DNA of 64,000 bases, taken from CAZIVP01 sp964542915 (GTDB lineage Bacteria; Calditrichota; Calditrichia; Calditrichales; Calditrichaceae). Shown one piece after another: positions 9,805-18,969 of this stretch. The position numbers were made by a program, and so were the translations under genes. Each line of letters opens with the position of its first letter. Position 1 is the first letter of the stretch. The notes beneath the pieces are model-generated. The model was not told the origin of the DNA. It did not search any database and saw nothing but the letters and a program-made list of their open reading frames with translations. The stretch covers positions 124,001-188,000 of the forward strand of contig CAZIVP010000004.1 in NCBI GenBank assembly GCA_964542915.1, in the 5' to 3' direction.

Positions 9805-12087
9805 TTGAATCTGGAACAATTAATTGAATATTTGGAAAGCGACGCCGATTTTCAAAAACGCTTAACCCGTTGGCTTGTATTTGATGCACAAGAAGCTCAA
9901 TACAGTCCCTTCCCGGAGCGTCTACCTGAAGATTTGAAAGCCGTATTGAGAAACAAAACCATTGACCGTTTGTATTCTCACCAGAAGGATGCCTACGAAC
10001 AAATAATGCAGGGAAAACATGTGGTGATCGTTACACCGACGGCATCCGGCAAAACCCTCAGTTATAATCTTCCCGTTTTTGAATCCATTTTGAATAAACC
10101 ATCCACACGTGCGCTTTATCTGTTCCCGACGAAAGCATTGTCGCAGGATCAGGTCAATGAAACCCAGGACCTGGTAACAAGGCTACAAAAAGATATAAAA
10201 ACATTCACTTTTGACGGCGATACGCCGGCTCACATCCGCCGCACCATACGCAGTGCAGGGCACATCGTAGTTACCAATCCCGATATGCTTCACCAGGGTA
10301 TTTTACCGCATCACACCCTTTGGATTAAACTGTTCGAGAATCTTAAATATGTGGTTCTGGACGAGATCCATGCCTATCGCGGCGTCTTTGGGAGCCACCT
10401 GGCGAATGTCATCAGACGATTAAAACGCATTTGCAGCTTTTACGGAAGCAATCCGCAATTCATTTGTTCCAGTGCAACGATCGCCAATCCAAAAGAACTG
10501 GCCGAACGTCTGTTGGGTGAAACGGTTTCCCTCATCGATAACAACGGCGCGCCGCGAGGAAAAAAACATTTCTTGTTTTATAATCCGCCGGTCGTACACC
10601 CCGAGCTGGGATTACGACGATCGGTGTTGTCGGAAGTACGCCAGATCGTGCGGAAACTAATGCCGACCGGCGCTCAAATCATCATTTTCGCACGAAGCCG
10701 TCAACGTGTGGAACTGCTGGTTACCTACCTGCGCGACCTGGCCAAACAAATGAAGGTTGCTCCCAACACGATTCGCGGCTATCGCGGCGGTTACCTGCCC
10801 AACGAACGGCGGAGTATCGAAAAAGGATTGAAAGAAGGCGATATCCAGGTTGTCGTGAGCACCAACGCTTTAGAGCTTGGCATTGATATCGGGAAATTGG
10901 ATGTTTCTATAATGGCGGGTTATCCGGGTTCGGTAGCCAGCGCCTGGCAACAGTCGGGTAGGGCGGGACGCAGACAGAGCACATCTTTAACGATTATGGT
11001 GGCGTCGAGCGCGCCGCTTGATCAATATATCATCGAACACTCCGATTACTTTTTTACGAGCAATCCGGAAACAGCACAAATCGATAGCGACAATCTGACC
11101 ATCCTCATGAGCCATCTAAAATGCGCCTGCTTCGAATTGCCGTTCCACGAAGATGAGTCGTTTACTACCGATATTACCACTCATTTGCTCGATTTTCTGG
11201 TGGATGAAAATGTTTTGCGGAAGACCGACGGCAAATATTTCTGGATGCGCGATATTTACCCCGCAGACGAAATCAGTTTGCGCAATGCTTCACCGGAAAA
11301 TGTGGTTATCATCGATACCAGCCGAGGTCAGCAGAGAGTGATTGGCGAAATCGACCGTTTCTCTGCACCGGAAATGGTGCACACGGATGCGATATATCTC
11401 CACGAAAGCGAACAATATCATGTCGATGAACTGGACTGGGATGAAAAAAAAGCTTATGTGCATAAAGTAAAAGTCAATCATTATACCGACGCCATCACCA
11501 AAACCGATTTAAAGGTATTGGATATTTTGCAGGAAGGACAAAACGAGGGTGTTATCGTCCTTAATTTTTACGGAGAAGTGGCCGTTTCCCGCGTTACCAC
11601 CGGCTTTAAAAAGATCAAGTTTAAGAGCCATGAAAATATCGGATTGGGGCGTGTGTATATACCGGAGATGGAAATTCAGACCCATGCCATGTGGTGGGAG
11701 TTTGCCGGTGATGTTTACAGCGCCCCCTATTTTAAAGAATCTGTGATCGGAGAAGGATTGCGGGGCATCGCCCATGCATTGCAAAACCTGATTCCCCTTT
11801 ACATCATGTGCGACGTAAGCGATATATCCGTCGTACCGATGGTACGGGCGCCGTTCAGCCAAAAGCCCACTATCTATGTTTACGATAAATATCAGGGCGG
11901 CATCGGTTTGAGTAAAAAACTATTCGAAATCGAACGACGGGTATTATCCGCCGCCTTTCGGCACATATCCCGATGCCCCTGCAAAACCGGTTGTCCCTCC
12001 TGTACGGGCCCCATCCAGGAAGGCGGCTTATTTGGTAAAGAGAGCGCCTTACAAATCCTGAATCAGGCCAATATTGCGTTTGAATAG
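9805..12087 (+). CDS. mrfA: DEXH-box helicase with DUF1998, MrfA (YprA) family
   Basis: A superfamily 2 helicase of 760 residues. Walker A TPTASGKT (77-84), DEIH (186-189), SSATI, and the QSGRAGRR motif VI are all present. The C-terminal DUF1998 region ends with four closely set cysteines (724, 726, 730 and 733, in CPCKTGCPSC), which in this family bind zinc. In Bacillus subtilis, MrfA works with the exonuclease MrfB in repair of mitomycin C damage outside the UvrABC route; an MrfB-like gene lies 1.5 kb downstream here. The start is a TTG at 9805 preceded by GGAG at eight bases; the nearby ATG at 9800 is out of frame. Assignment to MrfA rather than another DUF1998 helicase rests on the end motif and on that neighbour. 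Confidence 0.86.
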   Translation: MNLEQLIEYLESDADFQKRLTRWLVFDAQEAQYSPFPERLPEDLKAVLRNKTIDRLYSHQKDAYEQIMQGKHVVIVTPTASGKTLSYNLPVFESILNKPSTRALYLFPTKALSQDQVNETQDLVTRLQKDIKTFTFDGDTPAHIRRTIRSAGHIVVTNPDMLHQGILPHHTLWIKLFENLKYVVLDEIHAYRGVFGSHLANVIRRLKRICSFYGSNPQFICSSATIANPKELAERLLGETVSLIDNNGAPRGKKHFLFYNPPVVHPELGLRRSVLSEVRQIVRKLMPTGAQIIIFARSRQRVELLVTYLRDLAKQMKVAPNTIRGYRGGYLPNERRSIEKGLKEGDIQVVVSTNALELGIDIGKLDVSIMAGYPGSVASAWQQSGRAGRRQSTSLTIMVASSAPLDQYIIEHSDYFFTSNPETAQIDSDNLTILMSHLKCACFELPFHEDESFTTDITTHLLDFLVDENVLRKTDGKYFWMRDIYPADEISLRNASPENVVIIDTSRGQQRVIGEIDRFSAPEMVHTDAIYLHESEQYHVDELDWDEKKAYVHKVKVNHYTDAITKTDLKVLDILQEGQNEGVIVLNFYGEVAVSRVTTGFKKIKFKSHENIGLGRVYIPEMEIQTHAMWWEFAGDVYSAPYFKESVIGEGLRGIAHALQNLIPLYIMCDVSDISVVPMVRAPFSQKPTIYVYDKYQGGIGLSKKLFEIERRVLSAAFRHISRCPCKTGCPSCTGPIQEGGLFGKESALQILNQANIAFE

Positions 12088-12113
12088 TGAACGCGGGGTC
12101 GCAAAACGACAAC

Positions 12114-12302
12114 TTACTTATATTTAGCCATATTATATTTATCCGCCAGAGCCGTGCGTTCTTTCTCGGGCAGGGAAGCCATGTAAGCTTTCCAGCCAGG
12201 ACACCATCCGGCATGCCAACGCCAGAGTCGCCCTAAAAGAGACCTCGGATTTCGATCGTATTTGGCGCGAAATGCACATTCGCCGCAATTGGGTTCGCTC
12301 AT
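12114..12302 (-). CDS. Small conserved Cys/Trp-rich protein, unknown function
   Basis: A 62-residue protein with CGEC near the N-terminus (Cys 6 and 9), followed by NPRSLLGRLWRWHAGWCPGW, which holds a His and a third Cys. The spacing CxxC...H...C suggests a metal site. I recall similar small proteins in other anaerobes but know no function or family name. The frame ends 27 bases from the end of mrfA in convergent orientation. The upstream 134 bases (12303-12436) are very AT-rich and hold its promoter region. The dense pattern of Trp, Cys and Pro makes a chance ORF unlikely. Confidence 0.72.
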   Translation of the reverse strand: MSEPNCGECAFRAKYDRNPRSLLGRLWRWHAGWCPGWKAYMASLPEKERTALADKYNMAKYK

Positions 12303-12436
12303 TTTTTACTCCCCTAATTTTTTCTCTTTTATGACTGTACCGTTCAATACCTTAAAATTTAAATAAAGAATTATTCAATCGCTTTAAAAAAAAATAAAAT
12401 TGCGGGCAATTAAATATTAAAATTTTTGAATTCAAT

Positions 12437-13399
12437 CTAAGGATTAATAGCGTTCTGTTTTACTAACCATTCACGGCTCAGTTTAATAATACGTGATGTA
12501 AGTTCGGTTTTTTTCGGATGCATATGGCCCGCATCCAAAAGAATGATTTCCTTTGGATTTGGCGTAAGGCGGTGCAATTTCTTCCAGGATGATTGCGGAA
12601 TTTGATGATCCCTGCGTCCATTGATCAATAAAAAACGACCGTTGAGGTGCGGTAGGTGCAAGGCAGGTTCGACCGCACGAATTGCCGTACCGGCGAATTT
12701 CGCCAAAAGGGGGCGTAAGGATGCGTGTATGTTTTTCAGATTGTGCCTTAATATGCGTTCGAGATTCACCCCGCCGTAAGCCATAATGTAAGGTCCCGCG
12801 TTTACATTGTGGTGATTTACCATCCGCACCACGGATGGTATGAACAAAGCGCCAAAGCTGTAACCGAGCACTGAAATGCGCTCCGCATCGCACCAGCTTT
12901 GCTCTTTAAGCCAGCGCACCAAATGCACCACCTGGGCGGGCACGGTTAACACTGAAGTACGGATACGTCCTATTTCCTTCAATGCTGCGCCGTCATACCA
13001 GTAGCGTGGTCGATACGGATATTCATAAGCAACCAGTACATTATCGCCGTGATGCTCAATATACTGCAAGCTGCGACGACCGACTTCCAGTCCCCCAAGC
13101 ACCAGAATGACGGGAAAACGTTGGTCGGTATCGATTTTGTCCGCAGGCATACTAAGGGCGATCCGTATCGAACCGGCGTGTGCCGTTGCCATCGATACAT
13201 TTACAAAGATTCGTTTTTCCGAATTCAGAACCATCCGGCTGGAGTCGCTATCGAATATTTTAACGTTCGCTATTGCGCGATCGATGACATTAAGCGGATC
13301 CTGATTCAGGATATATATCCAAAAGCCGCCAATACCGATGACGATTAAAACTACAAGAATTCCAATGATAAAAAAAATCCTGCGCATCATGCGTTGCAC
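12437..13399 (-). CDS. Membrane-anchored alpha/beta hydrolase
   Basis: A 320-residue serine hydrolase with one N-terminal membrane segment (about residues 6-30). The alpha/beta-hydrolase fold carries the nucleophile elbow GYSFGA (about residue 200), an acidic residue in NGRRDHQIP and the catalytic His in DAGHMHPKK. The topology suggests that the enzyme faces the periplasm. The substrate is unknown; the layout resembles dienelactone hydrolase-like or peptidase-like esterases. It sits between the MrfA-like and MrfB-like genes on the opposite strand and diverges from the latter across 188 AT-rich bases that must hold both promoters. Confidence 0.82.
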   Translation of the reverse strand: MQRMMRRIFFIIGILVVLIVIGIGGFWIYILNQDPLNVIDRAIANVKIFDSDSSRMVLNSEKRIFVNVSMATAHAGSIRIALSMPADKIDTDQRFPVILVLGGLEVGRRSLQYIEHHGDNVLVAYEYPYRPRYWYDGAALKEIGRIRTSVLTVPAQVVHLVRWLKEQSWCDAERISVLGYSFGALFIPSVVRMVNHHNVNAGPYIMAYGGVNLERILRHNLKNIHASLRPLLAKFAGTAIRAVEPALHLPHLNGRFLLINGRRDHQIPQSSWKKLHRLTPNPKEIILLDAGHMHPKKTELTSRIIKLSREWLVKQNAINP

Positions 13400-13587
13400 T
13401 CTGTAAATGCTCCCGATTGGTGAATTTTATTTTTCTGGATAAAATAATTAGTTTGTATTAAACTTAAGATTTAATTTGCATTTGAGGCAATAGGATAATA
13501 CCACAAAACAAATAATTTAATAAGAGACGGCCTTGAACGGTTTATGTGATTTGCCGATGTCAAACGACTGTTATCTAACATAATCAA

Positions 13588-14784
13588 ATGGATATAAAAG
13601 ATAAGCTGGCATATTTAAAGTCGCACAGGGATCAGGACGCCAAAACTTCACTCAATCCGGAAACGGGCAGGGGATGGTCTTCGTTGCATGTTCTCGCCGA
13701 ACACTTTAAAGGCGTTATCCATGAACCCAATGCGCCCTATCTTAAAATCGAGCGTTTTTACGAACGGAGCTTTGCTGACAAGATTTCCTTATCATTTTTA
13801 AGTAAGAATGATATCGAACATACCTTTTCGTTAAAAGATTGTCTCTTTTTCGATTTAGAAACGACCGGACTCATGGGCGGCGCCGGTACTTTTGCATTCT
13901 TATTGGGCTTCGGCTATATACACGAACAACGTTTTGTGGTTCGACAGTATTTTATTCCCGATTTCGGCAGGGAATACGCCGTCTACAAGGAGCTGTATGA
14001 CTTTTTAAAACAGTTTCCGCTGTTGGTATCGTTTAACGGAAAATCGTATGATTTACCGCTACTCCGAAATCGTTTTATCATTAACAGAATCAGCATCGAT
14101 TTTGATAAACAACGGCATATTGATCTTTTGCATTTAACCCGACGTATCTGGAAAGACAGCCTTGCCTCCTGTGATTTAAATACCGTTGAAACGAATATAC
14201 TCGGTCGTTCCCGCAGCGACGATATTGACGGTTATTATATTCCGGCCGCTTATTTCAACTTTATCCGCACCGGCGTTATCCATGATATCAAACGTACGAT
14301 CGATCACAATTATATTGATATTACCTCGCTTGCTGATTTATTGCACGTTTTGAATAATATCGAAAACGACCCGTCGCCGGTTACGGATGATCGCGCTCTA
14401 TTGCGGCTGGCGCGATTGGCCTTTGAACAGGATCAGCAGTTGTATCTGGAACGATTTCTGCAAAATGCCTCGCCCTCCGTTCAAAGTGTTCATCAAATCA
14501 ATGTCTGGAAAAGTCTGTTACTTAAAAAACAGAAAAAATGGAATCGGGCGGCATCGATATGGCAGCAATTAATCAACGTTCCCCGATTTACCTTTTTTGC
14601 CCTGGAAGAACTGGCCAAATATCATGAACATATAGAAAAGGACATTCAATCCGCCATTAATTGCACGGAACGAGCACTTCAGCATTTGGAAACATTGATC
14701 AACCTGCAACCGCAATCCACACTGATCGAGACGAGGAAAGCGTTTTTTCACCGGCGGAAACGGCTGGCGCGAAAATCCATTTGA
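13588..14784 (+). CDS. mrfB: RNase H-like DEDD exonuclease with TPR tail, MrfB (YprB) family
   Basis: A 398-residue protein. Residues about 83-255 form an RNase H-like 3'-5' exonuclease: D89 and E91 in FFDLETTGL, D155 in SFNGKSYDLPLLRNR, and H240/D244 in HNYIDITSL give the two-metal acidic set. From about residue 260 onward come helical TPR-like repeats. This domain order is that of Bacillus MrfB, the nuclease partner of helicase MrfA in mitomycin damage repair. The partner helicase is at 9805-12087. The two are not in one operon here, because two inverted genes lie between them. Part of the coding end overlaps the promoter of the next operon. Confidence 0.85.
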   Translation: MDIKDKLAYLKSHRDQDAKTSLNPETGRGWSSLHVLAEHFKGVIHEPNAPYLKIERFYERSFADKISLSFLSKNDIEHTFSLKDCLFFDLETTGLMGGAGTFAFLLGFGYIHEQRFVVRQYFIPDFGREYAVYKELYDFLKQFPLLVSFNGKSYDLPLLRNRFIINRISIDFDKQRHIDLLHLTRRIWKDSLASCDLNTVETNILGRSRSDDIDGYYIPAAYFNFIRTGVIHDIKRTIDHNYIDITSLADLLHVLNNIENDPSPVTDDRALLRLARLAFEQDQQLYLERFLQNASPSVQSVHQINVWKSLLLKKQKKWNRAASIWQQLINVPRFTFFALEELAKYHEHIEKDIQSAINCTERALQHLETLINLQPQSTLIETRKAFFHRRKRLARKSI

Positions 14785-14809
14785 CAGTATTTTAACTGCT
14801 AACTATATT
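14781..14809 (+). promoter_or_regulatory. Strong sigma70-type promoter before the acyl-CoA ligase
   Basis: TTGACA at 14781-14786 and TATATT at 14804-14809 are exactly 17 bases apart. The -35 box overlaps the stop codon of the MrfB-like gene. Transcription would begin about 14817, some 35 bases before the ligase start, and could run through DUF4416, plsY, gpsA, the stress protein and fbp. Confidence 0.75.
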
Positions 14810-14852
14810 CTAACAATTGGAATAGTGCCTAATTTTATTGGGAGGGGAGAGA

Positions 14853-16649
14853 ATGCGCTATCAATCACTTGCCGAGATGTTTTTCAAAAAGAAAGAAGAA
14901 CGTCCGGATTATACCGCCTATCAATACAAAAAAGGCGCGAAATGGCATTCGGTTACATTTGAAGTGGCCGTCCAACAGGTCGAAAGCCTGGCGGCGGGCT
15001 TGGCTGCTCTTGACGTCAAAAAAGGCGACAGGGTTGCTCTTATGTCCCCAAACCGCATTGAATGGGCCTTCTCTGACTATGCAGCAATGGCTCTTGGAGC
15101 CGTTCTCGTGCCGATCTATCCCTCGCTTCTCGGTGAGCAGGTTCAATATATTCTCAATGATTCACAGGCAAAAGTGCTATTGGTTTCGGACTCCGTACAA
15201 AGCGAAAAGGTCGAAGGCGTCATAAAGCAACTAACACATACAAAACATTTTTATATACTGGATTCAGAGGGCGAAGATATAAACGATAGCTGGAAATCAT
15301 TTCAGGCATTGCTCGAAGACGGAAGGCGATTTTTGGAAGAGCAACCTGAATACGTCCGGCAACAGGTGCAAAGTGTAAAGGCCGATGACTGGGCGACGAT
15401 TATTTATACGTCCGGTACAACCGGCGAACCCAAAGGCGCTATTTTAACACACAAGAACTTCCTGTATAACATCGAGGATGCCACCTCGGTTTTACCGGTA
15501 ATGCCTGAAGATACTTTCCTGTCTTTTCTCCCACTGAGTCATATATTCGAACGCATGGCCGGCCATTATCTAAGTTGTTATCATGGCTGTATGGTGGCTT
15601 ATGCCGAGAGTATCGATACCGTTGCTGAAAATTTGCTGGAAATCAGACCAAGCGTCATGATATCAGTGCCGCGCCTGTACGAAAAAATTTATGGCCGCGT
15701 GTTGGAAAGCGTTGAAGCCGGATCGCCGATCAAACGTAAACTGTTTTTCTGGTCAATTAAAATAGGTCGGCAATACATCAAACATGTGATGGACAAGACA
15801 TCTATGCCGGTCTCCCTGAAAATGAAACGCAATCTGGCCTATAAATTGGTATTCAAAAAATTAAGCCAGCGGGTAGGCGGGCGTATTCGTTTTTTCGTCA
15901 GCGGAGGCGCGCCGCTTTCGCCGGAAATTGCAGAATTTTTCGGCGCGGCGGGTTTATTGATCCTGGAAGGGTACGGTCTCACGGAAACGTCGCCGGTCAT
16001 TGCGGTTAATCGTCTCGAAAGTTTTCGCTTTGGCACCGTTGGACCGCCGCTTCCCGGCATAGAAGTTAAAATCGCTGAAGACGGCGAAATTTTGACAAGA
16101 GGCGAACATGTAATGGTGGGCTACTACAACAAAGAAGCCGATACCAATGAAGTTATCGATAAAGAAGGTTGGTTGCATACCGGTGATATTGGAATTATTG
16201 AGAATGATTTCCTGCGCATCACCGACCGTAAAAAGAACATTATTGTTACTTCAGGCGGAAAAAACATCGCACCTCAACCGATTGAAAACAACTTAATCAA
16301 CAGCAAGTATATTGAACAGGCCATGGTCATCGGGGATAAACGAAAATATTGCACCGCCGTCATTGTTCCCGCGCAGGAAGCGCTCTCAAAATGGGCCAAC
16401 GATAACAATTTTGATATGTCGGATTACAATCAGTTCGTCAATTCTTCCGAGGTGCGGAAATTAATCCGTTCCGAAATCGATGCCCAAACTAAAAATTTGG
16501 CCAGTTATGAGACTATAAAGAATTTTATATTCGCATCCGAACCGTTTTCAATAGAAAATGAACAATTAACGCCGTCTCTTAAAACCAAACGACACGTGGT
16601 GGCAAAGGTGTACGCCGACGCGATTGACCGGATGTACGCAGAAGCTTAA
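14853..16649 (+). CDS. Long-chain acyl-CoA synthetase (AMP-forming)
   Basis: Activates long-chain fatty acids with ATP and CoA, for phospholipid synthesis or beta-oxidation. The 598-residue protein has the AMP-binding P-loop IIYTSGTTGEPKG, the acyl-adenylate motif GYGLTETSP, the hinge motif WLHTGDIG, and DRKKNIIVTSGGKNIAP. It belongs to the FadD/FAA group. I place the start at ATG 14853, directly behind a very strong GGGAGGGGAGAGA ribosome site, not at the TTG 15 bases upstream that lies inside that site. It leads a probable operon with plsY and gpsA, so it may supply acyl groups for membrane lipid synthesis. Confidence 0.92.
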   Translation: MRYQSLAEMFFKKKEERPDYTAYQYKKGAKWHSVTFEVAVQQVESLAAGLAALDVKKGDRVALMSPNRIEWAFSDYAAMALGAVLVPIYPSLLGEQVQYILNDSQAKVLLVSDSVQSEKVEGVIKQLTHTKHFYILDSEGEDINDSWKSFQALLEDGRRFLEEQPEYVRQQVQSVKADDWATIIYTSGTTGEPKGAILTHKNFLYNIEDATSVLPVMPEDTFLSFLPLSHIFERMAGHYLSCYHGCMVAYAESIDTVAENLLEIRPSVMISVPRLYEKIYGRVLESVEAGSPIKRKLFFWSIKIGRQYIKHVMDKTSMPVSLKMKRNLAYKLVFKKLSQRVGGRIRFFVSGGAPLSPEIAEFFGAAGLLILEGYGLTETSPVIAVNRLESFRFGTVGPPLPGIEVKIAEDGEILTRGEHVMVGYYNKEADTNEVIDKEGWLHTGDIGIIENDFLRITDRKKNIIVTSGGKNIAPQPIENNLINSKYIEQAMVIGDKRKYCTAVIVPAQEALSKWANDNNFDMSDYNQFVNSSEVRKLIRSEIDAQTKNLASYETIKNFIFASEPFSIENEQLTPSLKTKRHVVAKVYADAIDRMYAEA

Positions 16650-16689
16650 ATTAAAGAAGAGGTGATCGTTAAAGCACTGCAATAACGCC

Positions 16690-17250
16690 ATGGGAAAAAT
16701 TGGAAAACACGCCCCGGTGAAATTGTTTGCGGGCGTTACATGCGAACCGTCGATATCTTCGCAAAATCTATTGGAAAAATTAGAGTCGTTGTTCGGTAAA
16801 ATCGATCATCAATCACCCGAATTTGCATTTGATCGGTTTACCGATTATTACCAAGACGAGATGGGCACCAATTTACTAAAACGGTTTGTCTCGTTTTCCG
16901 AACTGATCGATCCGGCCGATTTACCGGCCTGTAAACTGAAGAGTAACCGATTGGAGAACGCGTTTAGCCGCAACAATTCCCGGACCGTTAATATTGATCC
17001 CGGTTATATTTGCGACAGTAAATTAGTGCTTGCAACCACGAAGAATTACAGCCATCGCTTATATTTGGATTCGGGTATTTTCGGCGATTTACATCTTATG
17101 TACAAAAATAAGACTTTCAGGGCGCAACCCTGGACATATCCCGATTATCAGCGGAACGAAAGTATCGGTTTTTTTAATGAAGTACGCCGTATATACAGAC
17201 AACAACGCATACAGGTGCAAGAACAAATCGACGACACAACCGAGTTATGA
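16690..17250 (+). CDS. DUF4416 family protein
   Basis: A 186-residue protein of about the family's normal length. The start region VKLFAGVTCEP and the later LVLATTKNYSHRLYL and FRAQPWTYPDYQ are typical of the DUF4416 family as I know it. No signal peptide or membrane segment is seen, so it is probably cytoplasmic. Its function has not been established. It lies between the acyl-CoA ligase and plsY/gpsA with short gaps (40 and 21 bases), so a tie to lipid metabolism is possible but only by position. Confidence 0.78.
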   Translation: MGKIGKHAPVKLFAGVTCEPSISSQNLLEKLESLFGKIDHQSPEFAFDRFTDYYQDEMGTNLLKRFVSFSELIDPADLPACKLKSNRLENAFSRNNSRTVNIDPGYICDSKLVLATTKNYSHRLYLDSGIFGDLHLMYKNKTFRAQPWTYPDYQRNESIGFFNEVRRIYRQQRIQVQEQIDDTTEL

Positions 17251-17271
17251 TTTTGAATATACGAGGTATAT

Positions 17272-17919
17272 ATGCTCTCTTTGGTTTTACTTTTTTTAAT
17301 CGCATATATCATTGGTTCATTTCCCACGGCCATTATAACCGGTCGCCTACTTCAAAAAATTGATATAAGGGAGCATGGAAGCGGTAACGCCGGCGCTACG
17401 AATGTCTTTCGTGTTTTGGGTTGGAAGGCTGGGCTGGGGGTTTTAATATTCGATATGTTTAAAGGCTTTGTACCGGTTTTCTGGATTGCAGGTTTGTTTG
17501 CCCCTTCCGTTGATGCACTGATTTATTACGAGATCATCGCGGCTGTCGGTGCGATTATCGGTCATGTATGGACGCTATTTGCCGGATTTAAAGGCGGCAA
17601 GGGTGTTGGCACGTCTGCAGGCGTCTTTTTAGCCCTAGCGCCTCTCCCCTTAATCATCGCTTTGATAAGCTTCATCATTGTTGTTGCCTGGAGTCGGTAC
17701 GTTTCACTGGGATCCATTCTTGCCGCACTTATTTTTCTGATTGTCCTCCTCCTTCAAAAATTCATCTGGTCGTTTGCTATTCCGGACCCGCTCCTGTATC
17801 TGGTGATTGCCGTCGTTGTGTTGATATGGATTGCACACCGCGGAAATATAAAACGCTTGATTACAGGAACGGAAAATAAATTGTCGTTTGGTAATGCTTC
17901 TAAAGACACGGGGGCTTAA
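17272..17919 (+). CDS. plsY: Glycerol-3-phosphate acyltransferase PlsY
   Basis: Integral membrane enzyme that transfers acyl groups from acyl-phosphate to glycerol-3-phosphate, giving lysophosphatidate. The 215 residues form about five membrane helices. All family motifs are present: GSGNAGATNVFRVLG, FKGGKGVGTSAG and HRGNIKRL. An ACGAGGT site precedes the ATG. The acyl-phosphate donor enzyme PlsX is not in the window. It ends five bases before gpsA, whose product is PlsY's substrate, so the two steps are encoded side by side. Confidence 0.95.
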   Translation: MLSLVLLFLIAYIIGSFPTAIITGRLLQKIDIREHGSGNAGATNVFRVLGWKAGLGVLIFDMFKGFVPVFWIAGLFAPSVDALIYYEIIAAVGAIIGHVWTLFAGFKGGKGVGTSAGVFLALAPLPLIIALISFIIVVAWSRYVSLGSILAALIFLIVLLLQKFIWSFAIPDPLLYLVIAVVVLIWIAHRGNIKRLITGTENKLSFGNASKDTGA

Positions 17920-17924
17920 TATAG

Positions 17925-18965
17925 ATGAAGGTATCTATTGTCGGCACAGGCAGTTGGGGAACGGCCCTGGCTCTGGTACTGCACAATAACGGTCATGATG
18001 TGCAATGCTGGACCATTGAAGATGAAACGATTTCGGATATACGAAATAAACATGAAAACAGTCGCTATCTGCCCGGTGTTTCGATCCCTAAAGAAATCGA
18101 ATTTACCAGAGATTTGCCAGAGGCTTTGGATAGCGCCGAAATCATTGTAATTGCCGTACCCTCTCAAGTGGTGCGAGAAGTCATACCGCGCGTTTGTTCG
18201 GCATTAGGCAGGGCACAGCCGCTTTTCGTGACCGTGGCGAAAGGCATCGAAAACAATACCTACCGGCGCGTTTCCCGGGTTATTCAGGAAGAGGGGGATA
18301 TCCCTGCTGAACGCATCGTGGCGCTTTCGGGTCCGAGCCATGCCGAGGAAGTGGCCCGTCAAATTCCAACGGCAATCGTTTCAGCCTCTGCCAGCACGGA
18401 TGCGGCTCAAACGGTGCAATCAACGTTTATGAACGCTTTTTTGCGAATTTATGCCAGCAGCGATATCATTGGAGTGGAACTGGGCGGTGCTTTAAAAAAT
18501 ATCATCGCACTGGCTGCAGGCATCTGCGACGGCGCCAACTTCGGCGACAACACCAAAGCGGCATTGATGACCCGAGGTCTTGTGGAGATCAGTCGTTTAG
18601 GCGTCGCCATGGGCGCCCATAAAGATACGTTTGCCGGGTTAAGCGGTATGGGCGACCTGATCGTCACCTGCATGAGCCGCCACTCACGCAACCGCTTTGT
18701 GGGTGAAGAAATCGGAAAAGGCAAATCGTTATCCGAAGTTCTGGATAATATGCTCATGGTGGCCGAAGGCGTTAAAACGACGCTTTCGGCGTATGAATTG
18801 GCGCAATTGCACAACGTCGAAATGCCGATTACCGAGCAAATTTATATGACGCTGTTTAAAGCAAAATCGCCCCATCAAGCCATGGTGGATTTGATGACCC
18901 GTGCCTCGAAAATGGAGGACTGGGGCGATGAAATAAGCGAAGCATCAAACAGGGGAGCAAAATAA
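17925..18965 (+). CDS. gpsA: NAD(P)-dependent glycerol-3-phosphate dehydrogenase
   Basis: Reduces dihydroxyacetone phosphate to sn-glycerol-3-phosphate, the backbone for phospholipids. The 346-residue protein has the Rossmann motif GTGSWGTALA at the N-terminus, the segment VALSGPSHAEEVA, the catalytic Lys region LGGALKNIIALAAG and the substrate-binding TKAALMTRGL. Length and motifs are standard. It lies between plsY and the stress protein with gaps of five and four bases, clearly one operon. Confidence 0.96.
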   Translation: MKVSIVGTGSWGTALALVLHNNGHDVQCWTIEDETISDIRNKHENSRYLPGVSIPKEIEFTRDLPEALDSAEIIVIAVPSQVVREVIPRVCSALGRAQPLFVTVAKGIENNTYRRVSRVIQEEGDIPAERIVALSGPSHAEEVARQIPTAIVSASASTDAAQTVQSTFMNAFLRIYASSDIIGVELGGALKNIIALAAGICDGANFGDNTKAALMTRGLVEISRLGVAMGAHKDTFAGLSGMGDLIVTCMSRHSRNRFVGEEIGKGKSLSEVLDNMLMVAEGVKTTLSAYELAQLHNVEMPITEQIYMTLFKAKSPHQAMVDLMTRASKMEDWGDEISEASNRGAK

Positions 18966-18969
18966 CGCT

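Noticed and set aside
9623..9889. An 88-codon frame on the - strand before the helicase gene
   Set aside because: It overlaps the start of mrfA by 85 bases, has no ribosome site, and its sequence shows no known motif. It may be chance or a worn-out fragment.
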